NCBI GenBank assembly: GCA_910584955.1
Contig: CAJUDC010000059.1
Coordinates: 1 to 14,333 of the forward strand
Length of the DNA stretch: 14,333 nt
Origin: an uncultured Paraprevotella sp.
Lineage (GTDB): Bacteria; Bacteroidota; Bacteroidia; Bacteroidales; Bacteroidaceae
Direction: 5' to 3'
Shown: in pieces, positions 6,705-13,403 of the stretch
Position numbering within the stretch: position 1 is the first letter of the stretch
Layout of the letters: each line of letters opens with the position of its first letter
Program-made: the position numbers and the translations under genes
The notes under the pieces: generated by a model
Told to the model about the DNA's origin: nothing
The model's database searches: none
Seen by the model: only the letters and a program-made list of their open reading frames with translations

Positions 6705-6806
6705 GGTGTACACCGGTAATAAAAAAGGTGTACACCCTTTTTCGAAAAGGTCTACACCAAAATGAGAAAAGGTGTAGACCTTTCTGTAATTTGGTCTACA
6801 CCTTTT
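6705..6806. repeat. Five-copy GGTSTASACC array forming alternative hairpins and terminators
   Basis: Five 10-bp copies lie between the convergent rbr and OmpH-like genes: GGTGTACACC at 6705-6714 and 6727-6736, GGTCTACACC at 6749-6758, GGTGTAGACC at 6771-6780, and GGTCTACACC at 6793-6802. Copies 1 and 2 are self-palindromic. Copies 3, 4 and 5 alternate in orientation, so copy 4 can pair with 3 (extended arms 6746-6758 and 6771-6783) or with 5 (arms 6767-6780 and 6793-6806), but not both. A/T runs flank the copies, giving a U tract after hairpins on both strands. The likely role is bidirectional termination of rbr and the lipoprotein gene; an attenuator-like switch is speculative. Confidence 0.75.
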
Positions 6807-6879
6807 TATATCGTTCCCTTCGTCGCTCCGCTCACCGGTCGAGATGGGATTCGGAAATGCCCGGCTTCCTTTTTAAAGG

Positions 6880-7518
6880 TTATTTGGCAGCTTTTGCGGC
6901 GGCTCCTCCGATCTTTTCAGACACCTCGGGTTTGGTTTTGTACCGTTTGTTCAATCCCTTCACCACGTCGGCTGTAATATCATATTTCTTATTGGCCAGC
7001 AAAATGTTGTCACCCGCTTTGCTGATGATGTAATCGAACTTCTTGGTTTTGTTGTATTGCGTCAGAAAAGCCTGAATGGAGTCGCGCATTTCTTCGTTGT
7101 ATTTGGCTTGTTCCATGGCGAACTCATTGGTAAGCCGTTCGTTCAATGCCTGCAAGTCCTGTTGCTGTCTGGCCAGATTCATTTGCGCACGCTCCACCTG
7201 ATCGCGTGTGGTGAAAGCGTTCGATTCGTATTTTTTTTGCAGATCGGCGGCCTGTGCCTGCAAGGCTCTTTCTTTGGCGGCCAGCGTAGCGCGTATGTTT
7301 TCACCTTTTTTGTTCATCAACAGCGTGTAGTCCTTGCAAAAATTGTATTGGCTCATCAACGTGTCGATTTCTACATACGCCAGTTTGAGACCGCCGTTTT
7401 GGGCATCCGCTGCCTGCTTGTCTTCTTTCGTGCCGGCTTCGGGATTGCTGCATGCAGCGGTCAGCAACAGTGCGGCTGCGGCCATCCAGCCTGTACGGAG
7501 TAACATTTTGTTTTTCAT
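6880..7518 (-). CDS. Skp/OmpH-like coiled-coil lipoprotein
   Basis: A 212-residue envelope protein. An N-terminal signal peptide ends in a lipobox-like segment with Cys23 (LLLTAACSN), so it is probably a lipoprotein rather than a soluble periplasmic protein. After a charged linker, residues about 45-190 match the OmpH/Skp pattern: a short strand (LKLAYVEIDTLMSQYNF), a long Gln/Ala/Lys-rich helical hairpin with coiled-coil character (about 70-150, LAAKERALQAQAADLQKKY), and a returning strand (FDYIISKAGDNILLANKKYDITADVVKGLNKRY). Skp-family proteins are periplasmic chaperones for outer-membrane proteins. That role is suggested here by fold only, and lipid anchoring departs from the classical family. 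The tail is Ala/Lys-rich. It lies 20 nt after the 81-residue membrane-protein gene and is probably co-transcribed from 7805-7812. Confidence 0.82.
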   Translation of the reverse strand: MKNKMLLRTGWMAAAALLLTAACSNPEAGTKEDKQAADAQNGGLKLAYVEIDTLMSQYNFCKDYTLLMNKKGENIRATLAAKERALQAQAADLQKKYESNAFTTRDQVERAQMNLARQQQDLQALNERLTNEFAMEQAKYNEEMRDSIQAFLTQYNKTKKFDYIISKAGDNILLANKKYDITADVVKGLNKRYKTKPEVSEKIGGAAAKAAK

Positions 7519-7538
7519 TTTTATAATCGTATTTCTGT

Positions 7539-7784
7539 TTAATTAGCTTCGGTAGGATTTTTCGGGTTGTTGCCGGTACGCCGTTCGGCAATGCGGTGCG
7601 GATTATCCAATCTTTCGGCGTAATCCATGCTTTGCACGCAGGTGATGCCCCGTTTGCGCATGGCGGCGCTGCCTCCGATGTGCAGATTGGGGAATCGTCC
7701 GTTTCGCTTGAGCAACAGTTTGACGGCCAGAAAAGCCATGCTCACGGCAACAATTATCAGCGTAAACAGCATTGTTTTCAACAT
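7539..7784 (-). CDS. Small single-pass membrane protein, conserved-looking, unknown function
   Basis: An 81-residue protein. Residues about 4-25 form one strongly hydrophobic segment (FTLIIVAVSMAFLAVKLLL). A basic cytosolic or periplasmic tail follows with a compact motif, RFPNLHIGGSAAMRKRGITCVQSMD (about 30-54), which includes one His, one Cys and a Gly-Gly. I recall similar small proteins in Bacteroidales, but no function is known to me. It is the first gene of the unit with the OmpH-like lipoprotein (20-nt gap), with a TAnnTTTG element 20 nt upstream of the ATG. Both that promoter and the conserved-looking motif support it as a real gene. Confidence 0.75.
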   Translation of the reverse strand: MLKTMLFTLIIVAVSMAFLAVKLLLKRNGRFPNLHIGGSAAMRKRGITCVQSMDYAERLDNPHRIAERRTGNNPKNPTEAN

Positions 7785-7790
7785 TTTTCC

Positions 7791-7798
7791 TATATTTG
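7791..7798 (+). promoter_or_regulatory. Candidate -7 element for pepD (TATATTTG)
   Basis: A full TAnnTTTG match on the plus strand, about 96 nt before the pepD ATG at 7895, implying a leader of about 90 nt. The nearest TTG upstream (7772-7774) is 16 nt away, shorter than the usual 19-21 nt. No better match lies closer to pepD. Confidence 0.45.
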
Positions 7799-7804
7799 CG
7801 TGTG

Positions 7805-7812
7805 CAAAGATA
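7805..7812 (-). promoter_or_regulatory. -7 element for the small membrane protein / OmpH-like lipoprotein unit
   Basis: The minus strand reads TATCTTTG, ending 20 nt before the ATG at 7784. It is only 6 nt from the opposite-facing TATATTTG at 7791-7798, so the two divergent promoters would overlap physically. No obvious -33 TTG. Confidence 0.55.
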
Positions 7813-7894
7813 AGGTTAAAATAGCAGGAAGCCGTTGTTCCGGCGTGTTTTAACCTAAATTAGCACAAATAAAAACCAAAAACAAGCAATAAAA

Positions 7895-9352
7895 ATGAGC
7901 GACATGGAATTGAAACCCGCTTGCGTGTTCGATTGTTTTGCACAAGTGACACGGGTGCCGCGTCCTTCCAAGAAAGAGGAGCGCATGATTGAATTTTTGC
8001 AGGAATACGGTAAAAAGCTGGGATTGGAGACACTGACCGACGAATGCGGCAATGTGCTGATCCGTAAGCCGGCCACACCGGGCATGGAAAACCGGAAAAC
8101 GGTGATCCTGCAAAGTCACATGGATATGGTATGCGAGAAGAACCGGGATGTGGACTTTGACTTTACGAAAGATGCCATACAAACCGTTGTCGACGGTGAG
8201 TGGCTGCGGGCGAAAGGCACCACGCTGGGTGCTGACGACGGTATAGGAGTGGCCATGCAGATGGCTGTACTGGCTGCCGACGACATCGAGCACGGACCGA
8301 TAGAGTGCGTGTTTACCCGTGACGAGGAGACCGGACTGACGGGCGCCCTCGAAATGAAACCCGGTTTCATGACAGGGGAGATGTTGCTGAATCTGGATTC
8401 GGAAGACGAAGGACGTATTTACGTGAGTTGTGCCGGTGGGGTGGGCACTACAGCGGTATTCCGTTTTACACCCGAGCAGGCACCGGAGGATTATTTCTTC
8501 TTTGAATTGAAGATCAACGGCCTGACGGGCGGACATTCCGGTGACGACATCGACAAGAAGCGCGCCAATGCCAACAAACTCTTGGCCCGTTTCCTGTATC
8601 AGTCGATGAAGAAATACGATTTGCGCCTGTGCGATATACAGGCCGGCGGGCTGCATAATGCCATTCCGCGTGAGGCTGCGGCGGTATGTGCCGTGCCGAT
8701 GAAAGACAAAGAGAGCGTACGGGTGGACTGGAATATATTTGCGGCTGATGTGGAGGAAGAGTACAGCGTGACGGAGCCTAACGTGCGTTTTCATCTGGAG
8801 AGTACCGAGGCTTGCGGACAAGTGGTGGACGCCGCTACGGCCTGTCGGTTGATTACGGCGCTGCAGGCGGTGCATAACGGTGTGTTTGCCATGTGTCAGG
8901 ACATTGATCTGGTCGAGACCAGCTCGAACCTAGCTAGTGTGCGCATGCAGCCGGACAACCGCATTGTGGTGGTCACCAGTCAGCGCAGCAGCATTATGAG
9001 TGCCCGCCATAACATGAGCCGTACCGTACAGGCCGCATTTGAGCTGGCCGGTGCGGAAGTGACGGTGGGCGACGGCTATCCGGGATGGAAAATGAATCCG
9101 AAATCCGAGATCTTGCGCATTGCCGTAGACACGTATAAGGAGTTGTTCGGTAAAGAGCCTTGCGTGCTGGGGATCCATGCCGGACTGGAATGCGGTTTGT
9201 TCAGCGAGAAATATCCGGGGATGGACATGATCTCTTTCGGCCCGACCCTGCGGGGCGTTCATTCTCCCGACGAACGGCTGCTTATCCCTACCGTGCAGAC
9301 GGTATGGGATCATTTGCTGGCCATTTTGAAGAATATTCCTGTCAAAGCATAA
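7895..9352 (+). CDS. pepD: Aminoacyl-histidine dipeptidase (PepD, M20 family)
   Basis: Cytoplasmic zinc metallopeptidase that cleaves Xaa-His dipeptides such as carnosine and other dipeptides, used in peptide catabolism. The 485-residue length equals typical bacterial PepD. Two-metal-site motifs are intact: H75-x-D77 (LQSHMDMV), D114 (LGADDGIG), the catalytic pair E144/E145 (RDEETGLTGA), D168 (NLDSEDEG) and H428 (GIHAGLECG). The inserted lid/dimerisation domain (about 190-390) starts with GLTGGHSGDDI. The ATG at 7895 follows an A-rich leader (AAGCAATAAAA) and begins a normal PepD N-terminus. It is a single gene ended by the hairpin at 9361-9395. No residue is missing, so it should be active. 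Confidence 0.97.
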   Translation: MSDMELKPACVFDCFAQVTRVPRPSKKEERMIEFLQEYGKKLGLETLTDECGNVLIRKPATPGMENRKTVILQSHMDMVCEKNRDVDFDFTKDAIQTVVDGEWLRAKGTTLGADDGIGVAMQMAVLAADDIEHGPIECVFTRDEETGLTGALEMKPGFMTGEMLLNLDSEDEGRIYVSCAGGVGTTAVFRFTPEQAPEDYFFFELKINGLTGGHSGDDIDKKRANANKLLARFLYQSMKKYDLRLCDIQAGGLHNAIPREAAAVCAVPMKDKESVRVDWNIFAADVEEEYSVTEPNVRFHLESTEACGQVVDAATACRLITALQAVHNGVFAMCQDIDLVETSSNLASVRMQPDNRIVVVTSQRSSIMSARHNMSRTVQAAFELAGAEVTVGDGYPGWKMNPKSEILRIAVDTYKELFGKEPCVLGIHAGLECGLFSEKYPGMDMISFGPTLRGVHSPDERLLIPTVQTVWDHLLAILKNIPVKA

Positions 9353-9360
9353 AATAATCG

Positions 9361-9400
9361 GGGCATACTTTCGTTTATATCAAGAAAGTATGCCCTTATT
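9361..9400 (+). terminator. Intrinsic terminator of pepD
   Basis: GGGCATACTTTC (9361-9372) and GAAAGTATGCCC (9384-9395) form a perfect 12-bp stem with an 11-nt loop, followed by TTATT. It begins 8 nt after the pepD stop. The U tract is short, so some readthrough into the lipoprotein gene starting 22 nt later is possible; no good TAnnTTTG promoter lies between. Confidence 0.78.
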
Positions 9401-9417
9401 GTATACGATTCCGGCTT

Positions 9418-10896
9418 ATGAAACGAACGACACCTTATTATATATGGCTCCTGGGATTTGCAGTTGTTGCATCGGGCCTTGTCTCTTCGTGCGACGACTA
9501 CGATAAATTTACGGCCGATCCGGCTTGCGAATTACGGTTTTCAACGGATACGGTACGTTTCGATACGCTGCTGTCTACCGTCGGATCCGTCACCCAGACA
9601 CTGAAAGTCTATAATCCGTATGACGAAGGTATACGGATTACATCGGTGCACTTGCAAGGAGGAGGGGAAAGCCTGTTCCGGGCCAATGTGGACGGCGAGC
9701 CGTTGTTGCGCGAAAACGGTTCGGCGGCTTACGATTTCGAGGTGAGGGGAGGCGATAGTATGTATGTGCGGTTGGAAGTGACTATGCCGGAACGAAACAG
9801 CGATGCCGTGGTGCAAGTGTCCGATGCCCTTGTGTTCAGTCTGGAAAGCGGGCGCACCCAAACCATGCCGATGAAAGCAGCCGGACAGGATGCCTATCAT
9901 TGGCGCGGTAAGAAGCTCGCCCAGGATACGACACTGACTGCCGGACGGCCTTTTGTGGTACTGGACAGCCTGGTTGTTGCACAAGGTGCTACGCTGACAC
10001 TGAGCAAGGGAGTGCAACTGTATTTCCACGACAAGGCCGAACTGCGGGTACATGGAACATTGAAAGTACAGGGGACGATGGACAGTATGGTGGTCTTTCG
10101 CGGTGACCGTACCGACCGCATGTTTCCGTATCTTCCCTATGATAACACGCCGTCGCGCTGGGGAGGGATCCGTCTGGATTCGGAAAGCATGAATAATGAG
10201 TTCCGCTATGCGGACATTCATAGTGCCACGTACGGTATCAGATGCGACAGTTCCCGGACCGACGATTACAAACTGCGGATGGAGAACAGCGTGTTGCACA
10301 ATATCGGCGGGAGCGGACTGGTATTGACAAATTGCCGGACGCAGTTCGTCAATACGCAAGTCAGCAACACGTTGGGCGATTGTGTGTATCAGGCTGGGGG
10401 ATGGAGTGAATTTGTGCATTGCACCTTGGCACAGTTCTACCCGTGGGAGGCTGGTCGGGGCAGTGCGCTCTATCTGACCGATTATGCGGGTGATGTTTCC
10501 TATCCTTTGTTACAGGCCCATTTTGTGAACTGTCTGATAACGGGTTATTCTGACGATGTCATTCAAGGGGCTTGGGAGGGAGAAGACGAGGAAACGCCGT
10601 TGGACTATTTTTTCGGCCATTCCTATCTGAATACGGTGGAGAGTGAGGATGCCGGCCGTTTTGTCGGCATTGTATACGACAACGACGAGCAACCTTTGCC
10701 GAAAGAGAAGAACTTCCGTCGGTTCGATACCTACAATTTCCTGTATGATTTTCGGCTTCAACCGGAATCCGGTGCACGGAACATCGGCGATCCGACGTGG
10801 GCCGTCCGTTATCCGTTCGACCGGTACGGCGTGAGCCGTATGGCTGACGAAGGGCCGGATGCCGGGTGCTACGAATACCTGCCTGCCGAACCGTGA
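9418..10896 (+). CDS. Beta-helix-type lipoprotein, probably surface exposed
   Basis: A 492-residue lipoprotein. The signal sequence ends at LVSSC with the lipid-modified Cys25. The following residues, DDYDK, form an acidic stretch like the lipoprotein export signal that sends Bacteroidetes lipoproteins to the cell surface. Residues about 30-160 are beta-rich (FDTLLSTVGSVTQTLKVYNPYDEGIRITSVHL), resembling an Ig-like domain found in such lipoproteins. Residues about 175-420 show repeating short strands typical of a right-handed parallel beta-helix (ATLTLSKGVQLYFHDKAELRVHGTLKVQGTMDSMVVF; SVLHNIGGSGLVLTNCRTQFVNTQVSNTLGD). Parallel beta-helices often bind or cut polysaccharides, but I cannot identify catalytic residues. 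The stop TGA overlaps the GTG of the next gene, so the two are coupled. Function unassigned. Confidence 0.85.
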   Translation: MKRTTPYYIWLLGFAVVASGLVSSCDDYDKFTADPACELRFSTDTVRFDTLLSTVGSVTQTLKVYNPYDEGIRITSVHLQGGGESLFRANVDGEPLLRENGSAAYDFEVRGGDSMYVRLEVTMPERNSDAVVQVSDALVFSLESGRTQTMPMKAAGQDAYHWRGKKLAQDTTLTAGRPFVVLDSLVVAQGATLTLSKGVQLYFHDKAELRVHGTLKVQGTMDSMVVFRGDRTDRMFPYLPYDNTPSRWGGIRLDSESMNNEFRYADIHSATYGIRCDSSRTDDYKLRMENSVLHNIGGSGLVLTNCRTQFVNTQVSNTLGDCVYQAGGWSEFVHCTLAQFYPWEAGRGSALYLTDYAGDVSYPLLQAHFVNCLITGYSDDVIQGAWEGEDEETPLDYFFGHSYLNTVESEDAGRFVGIVYDNDEQPLPKEKNFRRFDTYNFLYDFRLQPESGARNIGDPTWAVRYPFDRYGVSRMADEGPDAGCYEYLPAEP

Positions 10897-11972
10897 TACG
10901 TTTTCTTGCGGTAGTTTGGATAGGATGGGCGCTAGGAGGACGTATAGCGGCACAGACGCCTTTTCGACTGGTGAGCTATAATGTGGAGAATTTGTTCGAC
11001 ACCCGGCATGATTCGCTGAAGGACGACACCGAATTTCTGCCGGAGGCTCCGCGCCGCTGGACGCCGGCCCGTTACTGGAAAAAGCTGGACAAGGTGGCAA
11101 AGGTTATCGCTGCCGTGGGGCAGGAACGTCTGCCCGATGTGGTGGCTCTTTGCGAAGTGGAAAACGACTCCGTGCTGCACGACCTGACTTGCCGCTCTTC
11201 CCTTCGCACAGCCGGCTATCGCTATGTTATGACGGCTTCTGCCGACCGGCGGGGAGTGGACGTGGCTTTGCTTTATCAACCTGGTATGTTCCGTTTGCTC
11301 GGTCAGCGTAGCATTCGTGTGCTGTCGGAATCATACGGTTTTTTGCCTACGCGCGATATTTTGTATGCCGCAGGAAAAGTGCCTTCGGGCGATACGCTTC
11401 ATATTTTTGTCTGCCATCTCCCCAGCAGGGCGGGAGGAAGCCGAAAAGCAGACCGGCACCGCGACCTGGCTGCCCGAACGTTGCAGGCTGCTGTCGACAG
11501 TCTGTATAGGCGGTGCCCCGATGCCCGCGTCATTGTGGCCGGCGATTTCAATGCCCCGATGGGAGATCCCGTGTTTAAACGCTCCTTACGGGTATGCCGG
11601 TTGATATCTGGTCCGCATGTTTGTACCTCGCGGTCGGCATCGGTCGGCAACATTCTGTATTCGACGGATCCGTTGCCCCGCAAGCACCGGAAGCTCCCTT
11701 TGGGATCCTATCGTTATCAGGGCGAATGGAGTTTTCTCGACCATGTGCTGGTAAGCGGTAACTTATTGGATTCGTTGGCTGCCTTTTCCTGCAAATATCC
11801 GGTGAAAATGCGGGCGGCTGATTTCCCGTTTCTGCTGGAGGAAGACCGTACGCATGGCGGTGTCCGTCCGTTTCGTACCTATCAGGGACCGGTGTATCGA
11901 GGCGGATACAGCGACCATCTGCCGGTGTATTTGGATTTCGTATGGCGACGTCGTCGTGCGGAACGTCCTTGA
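10893..11972 (+). CDS. Secreted endonuclease/exonuclease/phosphatase (EEP) family protein
   Basis: A 359-residue exported protein of the EEP superfamily (DNase I / APE / inositol phosphatase fold). Residues 1-20 are a signal peptide (MIRFLAVVWIGWALGGRIAA) followed by QTPF. Fold motifs in order: SYNVEN with N30, ALCEVEN with the metal-binding E88, GVDVALLY, FVCHLPSRAGG, AGDFN with D218 and N220, and YSDHLPVY with S340-D341-H342. All metal and catalytic positions are present, so phosphodiesterase or nuclease activity is likely; the substrate is not evident. The GTG at 10893 is the preferred start because it overlaps the previous stop (GTGA) and directly begins the signal peptide. An in-frame GTG at 10866 would add nine residues ahead of it. 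Coupling to a surface lipoprotein suggests an extracellular or periplasmic scavenging or modification role, which is inference. Confidence 0.88.
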   Translation: MIRFLAVVWIGWALGGRIAAQTPFRLVSYNVENLFDTRHDSLKDDTEFLPEAPRRWTPARYWKKLDKVAKVIAAVGQERLPDVVALCEVENDSVLHDLTCRSSLRTAGYRYVMTASADRRGVDVALLYQPGMFRLLGQRSIRVLSESYGFLPTRDILYAAGKVPSGDTLHIFVCHLPSRAGGSRKADRHRDLAARTLQAAVDSLYRRCPDARVIVAGDFNAPMGDPVFKRSLRVCRLISGPHVCTSRSASVGNILYSTDPLPRKHRKLPLGSYRYQGEWSFLDHVLVSGNLLDSLAAFSCKYPVKMRAADFPFLLEEDRTHGGVRPFRTYQGPVYRGGYSDHLPVYLDFVWRRRRAERP

Positions 11973-12068
11973 CGCCAAAGAGATGTTTCGCCTTTCCGTT
12001 GTTTTTACTGGGGCGGGCTGCTCCTTGTCGGTTCAATACATTCTTTGCCGGTGAGGTGTCTCATACAC

Positions 12069-12111
12069 AATCCGGCATATCTGTTCGATAGGATTTCTTT
12101 TTGATTTTTTT
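12069..12111 (+). terminator. Possible terminator of the lipoprotein-EEP operon
   Basis: AATCC (12069-12073) pairs with GGATT (12091-12095), and inside it TATC (12078-12081) with GATA (12087-12090), with a 4-nt bulge on the left arm. A T-rich stretch containing T5 and T7 runs follows to 12111. The stem is weak, but the U-rich tail is good. It lies about 97 nt after the EEP stop. Confidence 0.45.
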
Positions 12112-12117
12112 ATCCGA

Positions 12118-12156
12118 CCGGTTGGCAAATCAGGAATATACCGTTTCGTCAACCGG
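12118..12156. repeat. Inverted repeat CCGGTTG / CAACCGG
   Basis: Perfect 7-bp arms at 12118-12124 and 12150-12156, separated by 25 nt. It is too loose for a terminator, and no T run follows directly. The role is unknown; it may be part of a structured transcript with the next repeat. Confidence 0.4.
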
Positions 12157-12192
12157 CTTATAACCTGGTACTTTTCATTGTATCTTCAATGA

Positions 12193-12234
12193 TGCGAATG
12201 CGTCCGAAGGCTAGTCGGTTCAGGCGCATTCGCA
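12193..12234. repeat. Inverted repeat TGCGAATGCG / CGCATTCGCA
   Basis: Perfect 10-bp arms at 12193-12202 and 12225-12234 with a 22-nt loop. Long perfect arms in non-coding DNA suggest a protein-binding site, a repeat family member or an RNA hairpin. No U tract follows. Confidence 0.5.
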
Positions 12235-12356
12235 AAGGTGCATGTCCGTGGCCGGACCTCTTGGAATATATCGGTCAATCCGAGTATAATTCGAGTAGAG
12301 GCTGGACAACTCTCATTTGCTATAGGTGTTTTTTTGTTAAACATTCTTGGTGTTTA

Positions 12357-12387
12357 TTGGCTATACAGGAACTTTTGTCTACCTTTG
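12357..12387 (+). promoter_or_regulatory. Promoter of the META lipoprotein gene
   Basis: TTG at 12357-12359 and TACCTTTG at 12380-12387 are 20 nt apart, matching both elements of the Bacteroidetes consensus. The ATG at 12418 is 30 nt beyond, after an A-rich leader (AATAAAAAAAAGAAAA). Confidence 0.68.
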
Positions 12388-12417
12388 CAACTGTAAAACG
12401 TAATAAAAAAAAGAAAA

Positions 12418-12825
12418 ATGAAAGTTCTACGATACGGAATATGTGCATGTGTGGCCGTTTTGTTTGCTGCGTGCGTAACTTCAAAAACAGATGTGAAAAA
12501 CCAACAGGCTTTGTTGCGTTCGGAGTGGAAAATCGTGAAAGTGAACGGAGAAAAAGCTTCGGGCGAAGACATTCCGTCGATGGCGCTGGATACGGAACGG
12601 GTGTACGGAAGCACAGGATGCAACAGCTATTTCGGTGAGTACGAACTGAAGGGAAACAAGTTGAAATTCGACAAGGTAGGATGCACACGGCGTTTGTGCC
12701 ACAACGCACCCAGCGAGGGCGCTATTCTGGAGGCTCTCAACAAAGTGGCGTCGTTCAAGGCGGAAGCAGGCAAGGTGTTCTTGTATGATGCTGCCGGCAC
12801 GTGCGTCATGGAGCTGGGCAAATAA
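12418..12825 (+). CDS. META-domain (HslJ-like) lipoprotein
   Basis: A 135-residue small lipoprotein. The signal sequence runs to Cys19 (VLFAACVTS); the lipobox has Phe at -3, unusual but tolerated. Residues about 30-133 match the META domain: an N-terminal strand (LLRSEWKIVKVNGEKA), then GSTGCNSYFGEYELKGNKLKF, a central VGCTRRLC, a helix (SEGAILEALNKVASFKAE) and a last strand (GKVFLYDAAGTCVMEL). META proteins such as E. coli HslJ are associated with envelope functions and novobiocin resistance; their biochemical role is not settled. Cysteines in GCN, VGC, LC and GTC could form disulfides in the envelope. It is transcribed alone from 12357-12387 and ends 14 nt from the convergent rlmH stop, with no room for a separate terminator. 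Confidence 0.88.
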   Translation: MKVLRYGICACVAVLFAACVTSKTDVKNQQALLRSEWKIVKVNGEKASGEDIPSMALDTERVYGSTGCNSYFGEYELKGNKLKFDKVGCTRRLCHNAPSEGAILEALNKVASFKAEAGKVFLYDAAGTCVMELGK

Positions 12826-12839
12826 GGCGTTGTTCCGCT

Positions 12840-13313
12840 TTATTCGTGGTGGTAAGGCTCGTTGTTGAGGATGGTCATGGCCCGGTAGATCTGTTCGGTG
12901 AACACAAGGCGTATCATCTGATGGGAGAAAGTCATGCGGGAGAGTGAGATCTTTTCCTGAGCCAGCGCATAGATGTCGGGGGCGAAACCGTAGGGGCCTC
13001 CCACCACAAATACCAGTCTTTTATTCACGTTGATCATTTTTTTCCGCATCCAGTCGGCGAACTCCACGGAGCGGAATTCCCGTCCGTGTTCGTCGAGCAG
13101 CACGATGTAGTCGCCCGTCTGGAAATATTTTTTCAGCAAGTCGGCTTCTTTCGCCTTTTGCTGTTCGGCACTCAGACTTTTGGTATTCTTAAGTTCGGGC
13201 ACTACTTCGAAGTCAAACGAGAGGTAGTGCCTGATGCGTTGTATGTAATCGTTTACGGAGGCGATAAAATGCGGGTCGGTGGTTTTACCGACAACGAGTA
13301 GTACGGTTTTCAT
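12840..13313 (-). CDS. rlmH: 23S rRNA (pseudouridine(1915)-N(3))-methyltransferase RlmH
   Basis: SPOUT-family methyltransferase that uses S-adenosylmethionine to methylate N3 of pseudouridine 1915 in 23S rRNA helix 69, acting on assembled 70S ribosomes. The 157-residue length is the family norm. The trefoil-knot cofactor site is visible: LLDEHG (72-77), VVGGPYGF (103-110) and the C-terminal LSRMTFSHQMIRLVFTEQIYRAMTILNNEPYHHE with the conserved YHHE end. The start MKTVLLVVGKT is the expected RlmH N-terminus, so the ATG at 13313 is secure. The only -7 element upstream ends 5 nt before this ATG, so the mRNA may be leaderless or nearly so. It diverges from nadC. Confidence 0.97.
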   Translation of the reverse strand: MKTVLLVVGKTTDPHFIASVNDYIQRIRHYLSFDFEVVPELKNTKSLSAEQQKAKEADLLKKYFQTGDYIVLLDEHGREFRSVEFADWMRKKMINVNKRLVFVVGGPYGFAPDIYALAQEKISLSRMTFSHQMIRLVFTEQIYRAMTILNNEPYHHE

Positions 13314-13318
13314 GCCGA

Positions 13319-13326
13319 CAAAGATA
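13319..13326 (-). promoter_or_regulatory. -7 element for rlmH (TATCTTTG)
   Basis: A full TAnnTTTG match on the minus strand. It ends only 5 nt before the rlmH ATG, so transcription would begin at or beside the start codon. No -33 TTG is obvious, and no alternative match exists in the 131-nt divergent gap. Confidence 0.5.
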
Positions 13327-13403
13327 GCGGATTAACACATATATACTTTTCTTTCTTAAATTTCTTTAACAAGTTGCGTCTGTTCGCGCACGGATATTCT
13401 TTA

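Larger units (their letters stand above)
11973..12417. other. Intergenic region with inverted repeats, no credible gene
   Basis: A 445-nt stretch. It holds a possible terminator (12069-12111), two long-loop inverted repeats (12118-12156 and 12193-12234), a small hairpin (GTCCG 12244-12248 with CGGAC 12253-12257) and the promoter of the META lipoprotein gene (12357-12387). The only longer frame (from 12189) runs into the META gene in another frame and shows no protein-like character. Confidence 0.6.

Noticed and set aside
5826..6713. 295-codon open frame on the minus strand
   Set aside because: Antisense to perR and rubrerythrin, both with complete metal-ligand sets. The Phe/His-rich translation is a shadow of the Lys/Glu-rich coding strand.
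6705..6806. Short CRISPR-like array
   Set aside because: The repeats are only 10 bp, alternate in orientation and are spaced by 12 nt, far too short for CRISPR repeats and spacers. No cas genes are present.
7850..8875. 341-codon open frame on the minus strand
   Set aside because: It lies wholly antisense to pepD, whose catalytic motifs are intact. The antisense frame has a His/Gln-rich, low-order composition and no recognisable domain.
9541..10419. 292-codon minus-strand frame over the beta-helix lipoprotein
   Set aside because: Fully antisense to a gene with signal peptide, lipobox and coupled downstream gene. No promoter or domain supports it.
10866..10892. Upstream GTG start for the EEP protein
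   Set aside because: It would place nine residues before the signal peptide and overlap the preceding gene by 31 nt. The GTG at 10893 gives a clean GTGA overlap and signal peptide.
12189..12638. 149-codon plus-strand frame in the intergenic region
   Set aside because: It runs into the META lipoprotein gene in another frame, its translation is basic and disordered, and it contains the META promoter and the long inverted repeat.
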